A DNA stretch of 35,681 nucleotides from Streptosporangiales bacterium (lineage in GTDB: Bacteria > Actinomycetota > Actinomycetes > Streptosporangiales > WHST01), in assembly GCA_009379825.1 (NCBI GenBank), contig WHTA01000060.1, positions 1 through 35,681 on the forward strand, given 5' to 3'. This document shows, in pieces, positions 8,624 through 17,344 of the stretch. Under the pieces are notes generated by a model. It did no database searches, was not told the DNA's origin, and saw nothing but the letters and a program-made list of their open reading frames with translations. The stretch's first letter is position 1. Each line of letters opens with the position of its first letter. The translations under genes were made by a program, and so were the position numbers.

Positions 8624-10055
8624 TTGCCGCAGCCTGCCCTCACCCGCCGAGCAACCCCTCCCTCCCCTACTGCTGCCCCACAGCGACGTGCGGTCGTACC
8701 CGTGCTCGCCTGTGCTGGCGTGGTGGTGGCCGTCTCGCAGACCATGCTCGTGCCGCTGATCGGCAGCCTCCCGACGCTGCTCGCCACGTCGAGCACGAAC
8801 GCCACCTGGGTGCTCACCGCAACGCTGCTCGCCGGCGCGGTCGCCACCCCGGTGCTCGGCCGGCTGGGCGACATGTTCGGCAAGCGCAGGCTGATGCTGG
8901 TCGCGTTGGGGCTGATGATCGCCGGCTCGCTGGTGTGCGCGGTGAGCAGCTCGCTCACGCCGATGGTCGTCGGCCGGGCGTTGCAGGGCTGCGCGATGGG
9001 CGCGATCCCGCTCGGCATCAGCATCATGCGCGACACCGTTGCGCCGCAGCGGCTGAGCGGGGCGATGGGGTTCATGAGCTCGTCGCTGGGCATCGGCGGC
9101 GCACTCGGCCTGCCGATCGCCGCACTGGTGGCCGAGCGCGCCAACTGGCACGTCCTGTTCTACGGCGCCGCAGTGCTCACCGCCGTGGTGTTCGTGCTCC
9201 TGCTGCTGGTCGTCCCCCCGTCGCCAGCGGCCGCTCACGGTCGGTTCGACGTCGTCGGCGCGATCGGGCTCAGCGCCGGCCTGATCTGCCTGCTGCTCGC
9301 CATCTCCAAGGGCGGCGACTGGGGCTGGGCGAGCGCGCGCACGATCGGCCTGTTCGTCGCCGCCGCCGTCATCTTCACGCTCTGGGGCGTGCTCCAGCTG
9401 CGCATCGACGACCCACTGGTCGACCTGCGCGTCAGCGCCCGTCGGCAGGTGCTGGTCACGAACATCGCGTCGATCCTCGTGGGCTTCGCGTTCTACGCGA
9501 TGCAGCTGGTTCCCGCGCAGCTCCTGCAGCTGCCGACCACAACCGGCTACGGGCTCGGCGCGTCGATGCTCACCGCGGGCCTGTGCGTCGCCCCGACCGG
9601 TGTGCTGATGATGCTCGTCTCCCCTGTCGGTGCCCGGCTGACGAGCGCGCGTGGCCCGAAGACCTCCCTGCTCGTGGGCCTCGCCGTCCTCGGTTTCGCG
9701 TACGCGTTCGGGCAGCTGCTGCTCGAACGAGGTGTGGAAGCTGTCGCTGCTGTCCGCGCTGATCGGCGTCGGTGTCGGCATCGCGTACGGCGCCATGCCG
9801 GCGCTGATCGTCGCCGCGGTGCCGCGTACGGAGACCGCCGCGGCCAACGGGCTGAACACGCTGATGCGCTCCCTCGGCACGTCGACGTGCAGCGCGGTCA
9901 TCGGCGCTGTGCTCGCCCACCTGACGGTGCAGTCCGGCACGATCAGCGTCCCGAGCTTGGGTGCGTTCCGGATCGCGTTGTTGCTAGCGTGCGGCGCAAG
10001 CGTCGCGGGCATGCTCGTCGCGGCTTGCATACCGACCCGACGCCGCGCGCTGTAG
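8624..10055 (+). pseudogene. MFS drug exporter (DHA2 type) with a +1 frameshift
   Basis: A multi-helix major facilitator transporter of the multidrug (DHA2-like) type. Start is a TTG at 8624 with AAGAAA upstream. The motif GRLGDMFGKRRLM is the MFS motif A between helices 2 and 3. The frame runs correctly to FGQLLL (9724) and resumes in the next frame as NEVWKLSLLSALIGVGVG from 9726. One surplus base, the G at 9725, accounts for the break. Without it the protein is 476 aa. As written, translation continues in the wrong frame and the last helices are lost. The gene is divergent from marR and was probably its target. Confidence 0.88.
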
Positions 10056-10085
10056 CGCAACGGAATAGCGAGGAGGACGATCACG

Positions 10086-10934
10086 TTGGCCGCCAGTATG
10101 GAGTTCGGCATAGCGACGTTCATCACCGACGACGGCATCCGTCCCGACGTACTCGGCAGGGCGCTGGAGGAACGCGGCTTCGACTCGCTGTTCATCGCGG
10201 AGCACTCGCACATCCCGGCCAGCCGCAAGTCGCCGTGGCCGAGCGGCGGCGACCTGCCGGAGAAGTACTACCGCACCCTCGACCCGTTCGTGGCGCTGGC
10301 CGCAGCCGCGTCGGTGACGCAGAACCTGTTGCTCGGCACGGGAATCGCCCTGGTCATCCAGCGCGACGTGATCCACACGGCGAAGGAAGTCGCGACCTTG
10401 GACCTGGTGTCCGACGGGCGCATGCACTTCGGCGTGGGCGTCGGCTGGAACCGGGAGGAGATGAGCGACCACGGCACCGACCCGCGCACCCGCGGTGCCC
10501 TGCTGAACGAGCAGCTCGCCGCGTTGAAGAGCATCTGGACCGAAGAGCCCGCCGAGTTCCACGGCAAGTTCGTGGACTTCGACCCGATGTACCTGCGGCC
10601 GAAGCCCGTACAGCGGCCGCACCCGCCGATCTACGTCGGCGGCGAGAGCGAGGCGGCCCTCGAACGGCTCGCCAAGTACGGCGACGCCTGGCTGCCACGC
10701 CCGGTCGCGACACCGGAGGAGATCAACCGGGTGCGCAGCTGGCTGGCCGACCGCGGCCGCACCGACGTCGGTGTCAGCATCTTCAACGCCGGGACCGACC
10801 CGGCGAAGCTCGCCGGGTGGGCGGAGGCTGGCGTCGACCGCGTGACGCTCAGCCTGGACACGCTGCCCGAGGCCGAGACGCTGGCGAAGCTGGACGAGCT
10901 GGCCGACGCCGTCCGCGTGTACCGCAACGGCTGA
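10086..10934 (+). CDS. LLM-class flavin oxidoreductase, probably F420-dependent
   Basis: A 282-aa TIM-barrel enzyme of the luciferase-like monooxygenase superfamily. The sequence follows the actinobacterial F420 subgroup: ERGFDSLFIAEHSHIP near the N-terminus, LLLGTGIALVIQRD, the GRMHFGVGVGWNREEM block and later PPIYVGGES. These enzymes use reduced F420 (or FMNH2) for hydride transfer to varied substrates. The TTG at 10086 is chosen because AGGAGGA lies 8 nt upstream; an ATG at 10098 is 20 nt from that site. It follows the MFS gene by 30 nt on the same strand. Confidence 0.88.
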   Translation: MAASMEFGIATFITDDGIRPDVLGRALEERGFDSLFIAEHSHIPASRKSPWPSGGDLPEKYYRTLDPFVALAAAASVTQNLLLGTGIALVIQRDVIHTAKEVATLDLVSDGRMHFGVGVGWNREEMSDHGTDPRTRGALLNEQLAALKSIWTEEPAEFHGKFVDFDPMYLRPKPVQRPHPPIYVGGESEAALERLAKYGDAWLPRPVATPEEINRVRSWLADRGRTDVGVSIFNAGTDPAKLAGWAEAGVDRVTLSLDTLPEAETLAKLDELADAVRVYRNG

Positions 10935-10941
10935 CCGCAGG

Positions 10942-11682
10942 TCAGCCGCGGCCGATGAACGGCATCGTGGTCGCCATGATGGTGAGGAACTGGACGTTCG
11001 TGTCCAGTGGCAGCTCCGCCATGTAGCGCACGGCGCTGGCCACGTGCGCGGCGTCGAACGTCGGCTCCGCCGCGATCCGGCCGTCGGGTTGTGGCACGCC
11101 GTCGGCCATCCTGCTGGTCATCTCGGTGGCCGCGTTGCCGATGTCGATCTGGCCGCAGACGATGTCGTGCCCGCGGCCGTCGAGCGCTATCGACTTGGTG
11201 AGGCCGGTGATCGCGTGCTTCGTGGCGGTGTACGCCACGCTGCCTGGCCGCGGACTGTGCGCCGAGATCGAGCCGTTGTTGATGATCCGGCCGCCGCGTG
11301 GCCGTTGCGCCTTCATCAGCTCCACCGCGTACCGCGCGCACAGGAACGACCCGGTGAGGTTGGTGTCGACCACCCGGCGCCAGTCGTCGACGCTGATCTC
11401 GTCGACGGCACCGACGCCTGGGATGCCCGCGTTGTTGACCAGTAGGTCGACGCGTCCACACTCTGTGCGAACCAGCCCGAAGAGCGCAGCCACCGACTCC
11501 GGCACGGCGACGTCGGTGGGCACGACGAGCGCCGCCGCCGCGTCGCCCGCGGTCTCCCGGAGCGCGTCCTCGCGCCGGCCGGCAAGCGCGACCTGGTAAC
11601 CGTCCTCGAGCAGGGCGCGGCCGATCACCCGGCCGAGGCCGGAACCGGCGCCCGTGACCACGGCGACTCGCTGCTGTGTCAT
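10942..11682 (-). CDS. SDR family NAD(P)-dependent oxidoreductase
   Basis: A 246-aa classical short-chain dehydrogenase. The Rossmann motif is TGAGSGLG, the structural motif is NNAG, and the catalytic set is visible as Ser in NNGSISAHS and YTATK (Tyr and Lys). It follows the IlvD/Edd dehydratase gene by 14 nt on the same strand, so both are one unit. This pairing suggests oxidation of a sugar or aldonic acid before or after dehydration, although SDR specificity cannot be read from the sequence. Confidence 0.92.
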   Translation of the reverse strand: MTQQRVAVVTGAGSGLGRVIGRALLEDGYQVALAGRREDALRETAGDAAAALVVPTDVAVPESVAALFGLVRTECGRVDLLVNNAGIPGVGAVDEISVDDWRRVVDTNLTGSFLCARYAVELMKAQRPRGGRIINNGSISAHSPRPGSVAYTATKHAITGLTKSIALDGRGHDIVCGQIDIGNAATEMTSRMADGVPQPDGRIAAEPTFDAAHVASAVRYMAELPLDTNVQFLTIMATTMPFIGRG

Positions 11683-11696
11683 CGGTGTCTACCCGG

Positions 11697-13433
11697 TCAG
11701 TGGTTGTGGCCGTGCACGAAAGTGCCGCGGCGGCCGACGAGGAAGTCCAGGTCCGCGCCCTCGTTGGCCTGCAGCACGTGGTCGACGTAGAGGCGTTGGT
11801 AGCCACCGGTCGCGGTCGGCTGCGGCAGCACCAGCTCGGCCCCGCGCCGCCGCAGCTCCTCGTCCGGCACGTCGAGCTGCAGCCGTCGCCCGGGTACGTC
11901 CAGCTCGACCATGTCGCCGTCGCGCACCAGCGCCAGTGGGCCACCAGCGGCCGACTCCGGTGCGACGTGCAGCACCACCGCGCCGTACGCGGTGCCGCTC
12001 ATCCGCGCGTCGGAGATCCGTACCATGTCCCTGACACCGCGCTGCAGCAGCTTGCGCGGCAACGGCAGGTTGCCGACCTCGGGCATGCCGGGGAACCCCT
12101 TCGGGCCGACGCCGGTCAGCACCAGCACGCAGGTCTCGTCCACGTCCAGGTCGGGGTCGTCGATGCGTGCGCGGAAGTCGTCGACACCGGCGAACACGAG
12201 CGCGCGGCCGCGGTGCTGCAACAGCTCAGGACTGGCCGCCGACGGCTTGATCACCGCGCCGTCGGGGGCCAGGTTGCCGCGCAGCACGGCGATGCCCGCG
12301 CTCTGCTGCACCGCGGTGTCGCGTTGCCTGATCACCTCGCCGTCCCATACCGGAGCATCCGCGTTGTTGTCGCCGATCGTCCTGCCGTTGACGGTGAGTG
12401 CGTCGCGGTGCAGCACGTCGCCCATCTCGCGGAGCACGGCGGGCAGCCCGCCGGCGTAGTAGAAGTCCTCCATCAGGAACCGACCTGACGGCATCAGGTC
12501 GACGAGCAGCGGGATGTCGCGCACCAGCCGGTCGAAGTCGTCCAGCTCGAGCGGCACCTCCACCCGTCCGGCGAGCGCGAGCAGGTGCACCACCGCGTTC
12601 GTCGAACCGCCGATCGCCGCGTTCACCCTGATGGCGTTCTCGAACGCCTGCCGGGTGAGGATCTGCGACATCCTGAGATCCTCGGCGACCATCTCCACGA
12701 CCCGCAGGCCCGCCTCGTTCGCCAGCACCCGCCGGCGCGAGTCGACAGCGGGGATGGCCGCGTTCCCCGGCATGCCGAGCCCGAGCGCCTCGACCATGGA
12801 CGCCATGGTCGACGCGGTGCCCATGGTGTTGCAGTGCCCGGCGGAGCGCGACATGCACGCCTCGGCGGCGCGGAAGTCGCACTCGCTGAGCTGGCCGGCG
12901 CGGACGTCCTCGCTCATCTGCCACACGCTCGTACCCGAGCCGATCTGCCTGCCCTGGAACCGTCCGGACAGCATCGGGCCACCGGAGACGACGACCGCCG
13001 GCAGGTCGCAGCTGGCCGCACCCATCAGCAGCGACGGTGTGGTCTTGTCGCAGCCACAGAGCAGCACCACGCCGTCGATCGGGTTCGCCCTGATCGACTC
13101 CTCCACGTCCATGCTCACCAGGTTGCGGAACAGCATGGTCGTCGGGCGCATCACCGTCTCACCCAGTGACATGACGGGGAACTCGACCGGGAAGCCCCCG
13201 GCTTCGAGCACGCCGCGCTTGACCTGCTCCGCGAGCTCCCTGAAGTGCGCGTTGCACGGGGTCAGCTCGGAGTACGTGTTGCAGATGCCGATCACCGGCC
13301 GTCCGTCGAACATCCGGTCCGCGATGCCCTGGTTCTTCATCCACGACCGGTGCGCGAACGCGTTCAGATCGGACCCGGCGAACCACTCCCGGGAGCGAAG
13401 CGCTCGCCCGTTCTCGGTGCCCGCTACTGTCAT
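11697..13433 (-). CDS. IlvD/Edd family sugar-acid dehydratase
   Basis: A 578-aa Fe-S dehydratase. Cluster cysteines are at about residues 60 (LTPCNAH), 128 (CGCDKT) and 201 (GHCNTMGT), and Lys130 of CDKT is the position that is carboxylated in family members to bind Mg. The spacing matches the [2Fe-2S] aldonic-acid dehydratases such as L-arabinonate dehydratase. The C-terminal domain has ARMSGT, whose Ser is the catalytic base in that group. A sugar-acid substrate is more likely than dihydroxy-valerate because of this match and the SDR partner. The ATG at 13433 is preceded by GAGGAG with 6-nt spacing; the longer frame to 13475 lacks a ribosome site. Confidence 0.9.
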   Translation of the reverse strand: MTVAGTENGRALRSREWFAGSDLNAFAHRSWMKNQGIADRMFDGRPVIGICNTYSELTPCNAHFRELAEQVKRGVLEAGGFPVEFPVMSLGETVMRPTTMLFRNLVSMDVEESIRANPIDGVVLLCGCDKTTPSLLMGAASCDLPAVVVSGGPMLSGRFQGRQIGSGTSVWQMSEDVRAGQLSECDFRAAEACMSRSAGHCNTMGTASTMASMVEALGLGMPGNAAIPAVDSRRRVLANEAGLRVVEMVAEDLRMSQILTRQAFENAIRVNAAIGGSTNAVVHLLALAGRVEVPLELDDFDRLVRDIPLLVDLMPSGRFLMEDFYYAGGLPAVLREMGDVLHRDALTVNGRTIGDNNADAPVWDGEVIRQRDTAVQQSAGIAVLRGNLAPDGAVIKPSAASPELLQHRGRALVFAGVDDFRARIDDPDLDVDETCVLVLTGVGPKGFPGMPEVGNLPLPRKLLQRGVRDMVRISDARMSGTAYGAVVLHVAPESAAGGPLALVRDGDMVELDVPGRRLQLDVPDEELRRRGAELVLPQPTATGGYQRLYVDHVLQANEGADLDFLVGRRGTFVHGHNH

Positions 13434-13469
13434 CGGCGACTCCTCACTCAGGCCTCGGCACCCGAAGCA

Positions 13470-13479
13470 TTGCATGCAA
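13470..13479. promoter_or_regulatory. Palindrome TTGCATGCAA upstream of the dehydratase operon
   Basis: A perfect 10-bp palindrome 37 nt before the dehydratase start, in the divergent gap with the MetE-like gene. Palindromes of this type are bound by GntR or LacI regulators of sugar-acid genes; no such regulator is in the window. The rest of the gap shows no strong feature. Confidence 0.35.
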
Positions 13480-13580
13480 ACCGCCCCGCTGTCGCGGGCT
13501 CGACGTGCTGCGCACCTGTCGCTGGTCGATTACCATGCTCGGCACCAACGTCCCGACACGACGACGTGACGAGGTGCCGC

Positions 13581-14621
13581 ATGCCCCCGACCAGCGTCCA
13601 TTTCAACGGCAGTGTCAACCTGGCCGACGCCGAGACCGTGATGCGCGAGATCGCCGAGCGCGTCCCTACCGGTGTGCGGCGGGTACCCGACGGCGAGACC
13701 GGTGACCGGCAGCACTGGATCGCATTCCAGCTCGCAAGGTTCTGGGAGACCCCCGGGCTGGAACAGGCCGGTACCGGCAGACCGCTGGAAGGTTACGGTG
13801 AAGCGCCCCAGGTCCGGCTGAGCGAGGGCAGCGACCCGGACGCGATCGACTGGCCCGACGTCGGCTACGCCAATGCGTACACCGAGTCGTACTCGGTGTA
13901 CCGCCGCCTCAGAGACACCGGTGTCATCGGCCCCGACATGCGCTTCCAGGTGGAGTATCCGACACCGCTCGCGTCGCTCGCCAGCTGGGTCGTACCGGAG
14001 GATCAACAGCGACTCGAGCCGTCGTACGAGCGGGCCATGTTCGACGACCTGCGCCAGCTGCTCGATGTGCTACCGCACGACGACATCGCCGTACAGTGGG
14101 ACGTCGCCGTCGAGTTCGCCATCCTCGACGGCGGCTTCGAGGGAGCCGACCGCTACCCGTTCGACGCCGTCGTGCAGCGCCTGGTCCGATGCGTGAACCA
14201 GGTGCCCGCCGACGTCCCGGTCGGCCTGCACCTGTGTTACGGCGACCTGCGGCACGAGCACTTCAAGGAGCCGGAGTCGTTGGAGATGCAGGTGCGGGTG
14301 GCCAACGCGGTCACGGCCGGGGCCGACCGAACGGTGGCATGGTTCGCCTTCACGGTTCCGCAGTACCAACGGGAAGCCGCGTACTTCGAACCGCTGCGGG
14401 AGCTGCGCGCGTCGAGCGACACCGAGCTCTACTTCGCGCTCGTGCCGTACCACCCCGACCGACAGCCAGCGGGAACCACCGACGAGCAGATCCGCCTCAT
14501 CGACGGTCTCCTCGGCGACCGGCCGTGGGGTGTCTGCACCGAGTGCGGCATGGCACGCGCGGACCGCGAGGACATCCCCGTGCTGCTCGACCTGCACCAC
14601 GAGCTGCTGTCACGGGCTTGA
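13581..14621 (+). CDS. MetE-like (cobalamin-independent methyltransferase fold) protein
   Basis: A 346-aa protein about the size of the C-terminal barrel of MetE. Two local motifs match the MetE zinc site: LHLCYGD (His217, Cys219; compare HMCYS in MetE) and TECGMAR (Cys322; compare DCGLKTR). The N-terminal FNGSVNLADAETVMREIAER and RVPDGETGDR blocks occur in uncharacterised actinobacterial members. I infer a zinc-dependent methyl- or alkyl-transfer enzyme or a relative; the MetE N-terminal half is absent, so methionine synthesis with polyglutamyl folate is unlikely. The ATG at 13581 follows GACGAGG. Confidence 0.65.
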   Translation: MPPTSVHFNGSVNLADAETVMREIAERVPTGVRRVPDGETGDRQHWIAFQLARFWETPGLEQAGTGRPLEGYGEAPQVRLSEGSDPDAIDWPDVGYANAYTESYSVYRRLRDTGVIGPDMRFQVEYPTPLASLASWVVPEDQQRLEPSYERAMFDDLRQLLDVLPHDDIAVQWDVAVEFAILDGGFEGADRYPFDAVVQRLVRCVNQVPADVPVGLHLCYGDLRHEHFKEPESLEMQVRVANAVTAGADRTVAWFAFTVPQYQREAAYFEPLRELRASSDTELYFALVPYHPDRQPAGTTDEQIRLIDGLLGDRPWGVCTECGMARADREDIPVLLDLHHELLSRA

Positions 14622-14639
14622 CTACGGGGTACGGCCGCG

Positions 14640-14651
14640 TACCTTCGACAA
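14640..14651 (+). promoter_or_regulatory. Leaderless-type -10 box before the AraC gene
   Basis: TACCTT at 14640-14645 fits TAnnnT and ends 6 nt before the ATG at 14652, with no Shine-Dalgarno sequence between. This spacing is the signature of leaderless transcripts in actinomycetes. Confidence 0.45.
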
Positions 14652-15532
14652 ATGGACAATGCGGCCGAGCTCACCGGCCAGAGCTACCGCGAACAGCGTC
14701 CGCTGCCACCGTTGCGCCACCTGATCACGACCGTGTGGGTGCAGCGCGTCGGCGCCCAGGCACCGGCCTACGCCAACCGCAGCCTGCCCAACGGTTGCGT
14801 GGAGCTGCAGTGCCCGGTGGGTGGCGAGCCCCGCCTCGTCGGCCCGGTCAGCAGCGCCAGCACGTACGTCCTCGCCCCTGGAACCACACTCGTGGGCGTG
14901 CGGTTCAGGCCCGAGGCCGCGGCCGCCTTCGGCGTGCCGTCGGCAGCACTGGCGGACGACGCGGTTGACGCGCGGGAGATCTGGGGTGACCTCGCCGAAG
15001 GCTCGGCGCACAGCTGGCCGCCGCGCCGTCACCGGACGACGCCACCGCGCTCGTCGAGCGGGTGCTGCAGACCCGACTGCACGGCGGTGGCACCGACGAG
15101 CTCGTGTCCGAGGCGGTACGCCGGCTGATGCCCTGGATCGGCTGCGACGTGCGTTCGCTCGCCGCCGACCTCGGCGTCTCCGACCGCCAGCTGCGGCGCC
15201 GCTGCCGCGACGCGGTGGGCATGGCGCCGAAGGAGCTCCATCGGATGCTGCGCTTCCAGGGCTTCCTCGCGCTCGCACAGCACGCGCTCGCCAGCGGCCG
15301 GACGCCGGCGGCCAACGGCTTGGCCGTACTGGCCGCCGACGCCGGCTACACCGACCAGGCCCACCTGAGCCACGAGTGCCGGCGGCTGACCGGTGTGACC
15401 CCACGGGTGTTCCTCGACGAGACGATGCGCAGCTGCGGGTGCGGGCACGACCATGCGGCCTCGTATGCCCCCATCCTGCGCCACCGCACGGATGTCCGTT
15501 CCTTACAAGCGCGCAGCGCCGTGCCCGCCTAG
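14652..15532 (+). pseudogene. AraC family regulator with a -1 frameshift
   Basis: The first frame encodes an N-terminal domain of the DUF6597 type (LPPLRHLITTVWVQR, CVELQCPVGG, VGVRFRPEAAAAFGVP) up to DLAE at 14999. The second frame picks up from about 15002 as LGAQLAAAPSPDDATALVERV and contains the AraC helix-turn-helix pair (LAADLGVSDRQLRRRCRDAVG and ADAGYTDQAHLSHECRRLTG). Adding one base near 15000 restores a 293-aa regulator of normal architecture. The C-terminal frame has its own possible GTG at 15062, so a free DNA-binding fragment could be made. The true state (decay or sequence error) cannot be told from this window. Confidence 0.88.
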
Positions 15533-15542
15533 CCTGACCGGC
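15530..15542 (+). promoter_or_regulatory. Leaderless-type -10 box before the PPOX gene
   Basis: TAGCCT at 15530-15535 overlaps the stop codon of the AraC gene and ends 7 nt before the ATG at 15543. No ribosome site is present. This suggests a leaderless mRNA for the PPOX-FAD gene pair. Confidence 0.45.
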
Positions 15543-15926
15543 ATGGATTCCGACGTACGCATCCTGCTCGACGGCGCCAACTACGCGCACGTCGCCACCG
15601 TGCTCCCCGACGGCGCACCGCACAGCGTGCCGGTCTGGGTAGGCGTCGAAGGCGACCTGGTCGCCTTCCTCACCTCACCGACGTCCCGCAAGGCGCGCAA
15701 CCTGGCCCACGATCCCCGGGTCGCCATCTCCGTCACCGACCACGAACAACCATTCGTCATGGCTCACCTCCGCGGCCGGGTCGTGCGGCAGCTGGACGGC
15801 GACGAGGCGTTCGAGGTGATCGACCGCATCTCCCACAAGTACATCGGCGCACCGTACCCGCTGCGCTCCGACCGGGTCGTCTATCTGGTCGAGCCGGAAC
15901 ACGCGCGGGCGCAGTCGTTCGGGTGA
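15543..15926 (+). CDS. PPOX-class F420-dependent oxidoreductase
   Basis: A 127-aa split-barrel flavin/deazaflavin-binding protein. The segments YAHVATVLPDGAPHSVPVWV, LTSPTSRKARNLAHDPRVAI and the C-terminal YLVEPEHARAQSF follow the F420-binding PPOX group of actinobacteria. Such proteins reduce small molecules with F420H2. The gene overlaps the next one by 4 nt (GTGA), so the two are translated together. The longer upstream frame is ignored because it overlaps the AraC gene. Confidence 0.88.
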   Translation: MDSDVRILLDGANYAHVATVLPDGAPHSVPVWVGVEGDLVAFLTSPTSRKARNLAHDPRVAISVTDHEQPFVMAHLRGRVVRQLDGDEAFEVIDRISHKYIGAPYPLRSDRVVYLVEPEHARAQSFG

Positions 15927-17332
15927 ACGAGCCGACACACTGGCAACAGTTGCAGGCCGGGCTCGACGGCGTCGTCGCGCTTCCGGGCACGCAGGCGTAC
16001 GAACGGTTGCGCCGTCCGGGCGTCGCCGGCCTCACCGAACCACACCCGCAGGCGGTGGCCAGGTGTGCCACTGCGGCCGACGTCGCACAGGTCGTCGCGT
16101 TCGCGCGCCGGCACGAGCTGTCGTTGGCGCCGCGCAGCGGGGGCCACTGTTTCGCGCAGCGCTCCACCGCCGGCGACGTGGTCGTCGACGTGGGCCCCAT
16201 GCACGCTGTCTCGTACGCAGGTGGCCTGGTCACCGTCGGCGCGGGCACCAGGCTGGGTGTGCTGTACGAAGCACTCGCCCCGGCGGGGGTCACCGTGCCG
16301 GCCGGGTGCGGACCGGACGTCGGGATCGCGGGGCTCACGCTCGGCGGCGGGCTCGGAATTCTCGGCCGCCGCTACGGCCTGACCTGCGACCGGTTGCGCG
16401 CCGCGTCCGTCGTGCTCGCCGACGGCACGTACGTGACCTGTGACGCCGACTCGTACGCCGACCTGTTCTGGGCGTTGCGCGGCGCCGGCGGTGGTCAGTT
16501 CGGCGTGGTGACGTCGTTGACCTTCGAACCGGTGCCCGCACCCGCCATGACCGCGTACCACCTGACCTGGCCGGCGGACGCCGCGCCGGCGGTGCTGGGC
16601 GGCTGGCAGAGCTGGGCTCCGGCAGCACCAGACGACCTCGCCGCGAGCCTGCTGCTGACCGTCCCCGCCGCGGTCGAGGAACCGTTGGCAGTCCACGTGT
16701 TCGGCGCGCTGTGCGGCGGCGACCGGCAGGTGGCAGCGGACCTCCTCGCCGCCCTGACCGCGGCGGTCGGGGTCGCGCCGGCGACGGCCACGTACCGCGA
16801 CGCCGGGTACCGGGAGACGAAGAGTCACCTCGGCCAGCTCGGCGAGCGGATCGGCGTCGCCGCGCACGCCGACGGTGCACGCCCGGTCGCGACAAGCAAG
16901 TCCGAGTTCTTCACCGACGCGGTGCCGCCCGCGACCATCGCGACCCTCGTGGAGCATCTCGTACAGGCACGCGTACCGGGGCAGGCAAGGGAGCTCGACT
17001 GCACGCCGTGGGCCGGCGCGTACAACCGCGTCGCGACCGACGCGACCGCGTTCGCGCACCGCGATGCACACTTCCTCGTCAAGCACACGGTGGTCACCGA
17101 TGCGCACAGCTCAGCACCGGCGCGAAGCGCCGCGACCCGCTGGCTGGACCAGTCCTGGGCGATCGTGCATCCGCACGGCGCCGGCGGCGGGTACCCCAAC
17201 TTCCCCGACCCCGCACTGGCCGACGCACCCGCCGCGTACCACGGCACCAACCACGCCCAGCTGACCCGGGTGAAGGCAGCGTACGACCCGACGGAGCTGT
17301 TCCGCTTCCCCCAGTCGATCCGCCCGTCCTAG
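15923..17332 (+). CDS. FAD-linked oxidase with BBE domain
   Basis: A 469-aa cytosolic flavoprotein of the berberine-bridge/oligosaccharide oxidase type. The FAD_binding_4 domain shows RSGGHCF, whose His75 is the usual 8-alpha FAD attachment point, and AGCGPDVGIAGLTLGGGLG, where Cys129 is a candidate for the second (6-S-cysteinyl) link, although it lies one residue further from the VG than usual. The C-terminal BBE motif is YHGTNHAQLTRVKAAYDP. No signal peptide is visible. Start is GTG overlapping the PPOX stop. Its stop interleaves with that of the convergent NUDIX gene in CTAG. Members oxidise sugars or secondary metabolites; the substrate is unknown. Confidence 0.9.
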   Translation: MNEPTHWQQLQAGLDGVVALPGTQAYERLRRPGVAGLTEPHPQAVARCATAADVAQVVAFARRHELSLAPRSGGHCFAQRSTAGDVVVDVGPMHAVSYAGGLVTVGAGTRLGVLYEALAPAGVTVPAGCGPDVGIAGLTLGGGLGILGRRYGLTCDRLRAASVVLADGTYVTCDADSYADLFWALRGAGGGQFGVVTSLTFEPVPAPAMTAYHLTWPADAAPAVLGGWQSWAPAAPDDLAASLLLTVPAAVEEPLAVHVFGALCGGDRQVAADLLAALTAAVGVAPATATYRDAGYRETKSHLGQLGERIGVAAHADGARPVATSKSEFFTDAVPPATIATLVEHLVQARVPGQARELDCTPWAGAYNRVATDATAFAHRDAHFLVKHTVVTDAHSSAPARSAATRWLDQSWAIVHPHGAGGGYPNFPDPALADAPAAYHGTNHAQLTRVKAAYDPTELFRFPQSIRPS

Positions 17333-17344
17333 CGGCTGCGCAAC
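17328..17344 (+). repeat. Left copy of a 17-bp direct repeat flanking the nucleosidase module
   Basis: CCTAGCGGCTGCGCAAC. The identical string recurs at 21188-21204. This copy covers the stop codons of the FAD oxidase and the NUDIX regulator. The two copies bracket exactly the NUDIX, nucleosidase and membrane-protein genes. Confidence 0.7.

Noticed and set aside
8603-10228. 541-codon frame on the minus strand
   Set aside because: Antisense to the MFS gene and the start of the LLM gene; no recognisable domain.
10056-11026. Continuation of the MFS frame into a long C-terminal extension
   Set aside because: It is the wrong-frame read-through after the 9725 frameshift and overlaps the LLM gene; not a fusion protein.
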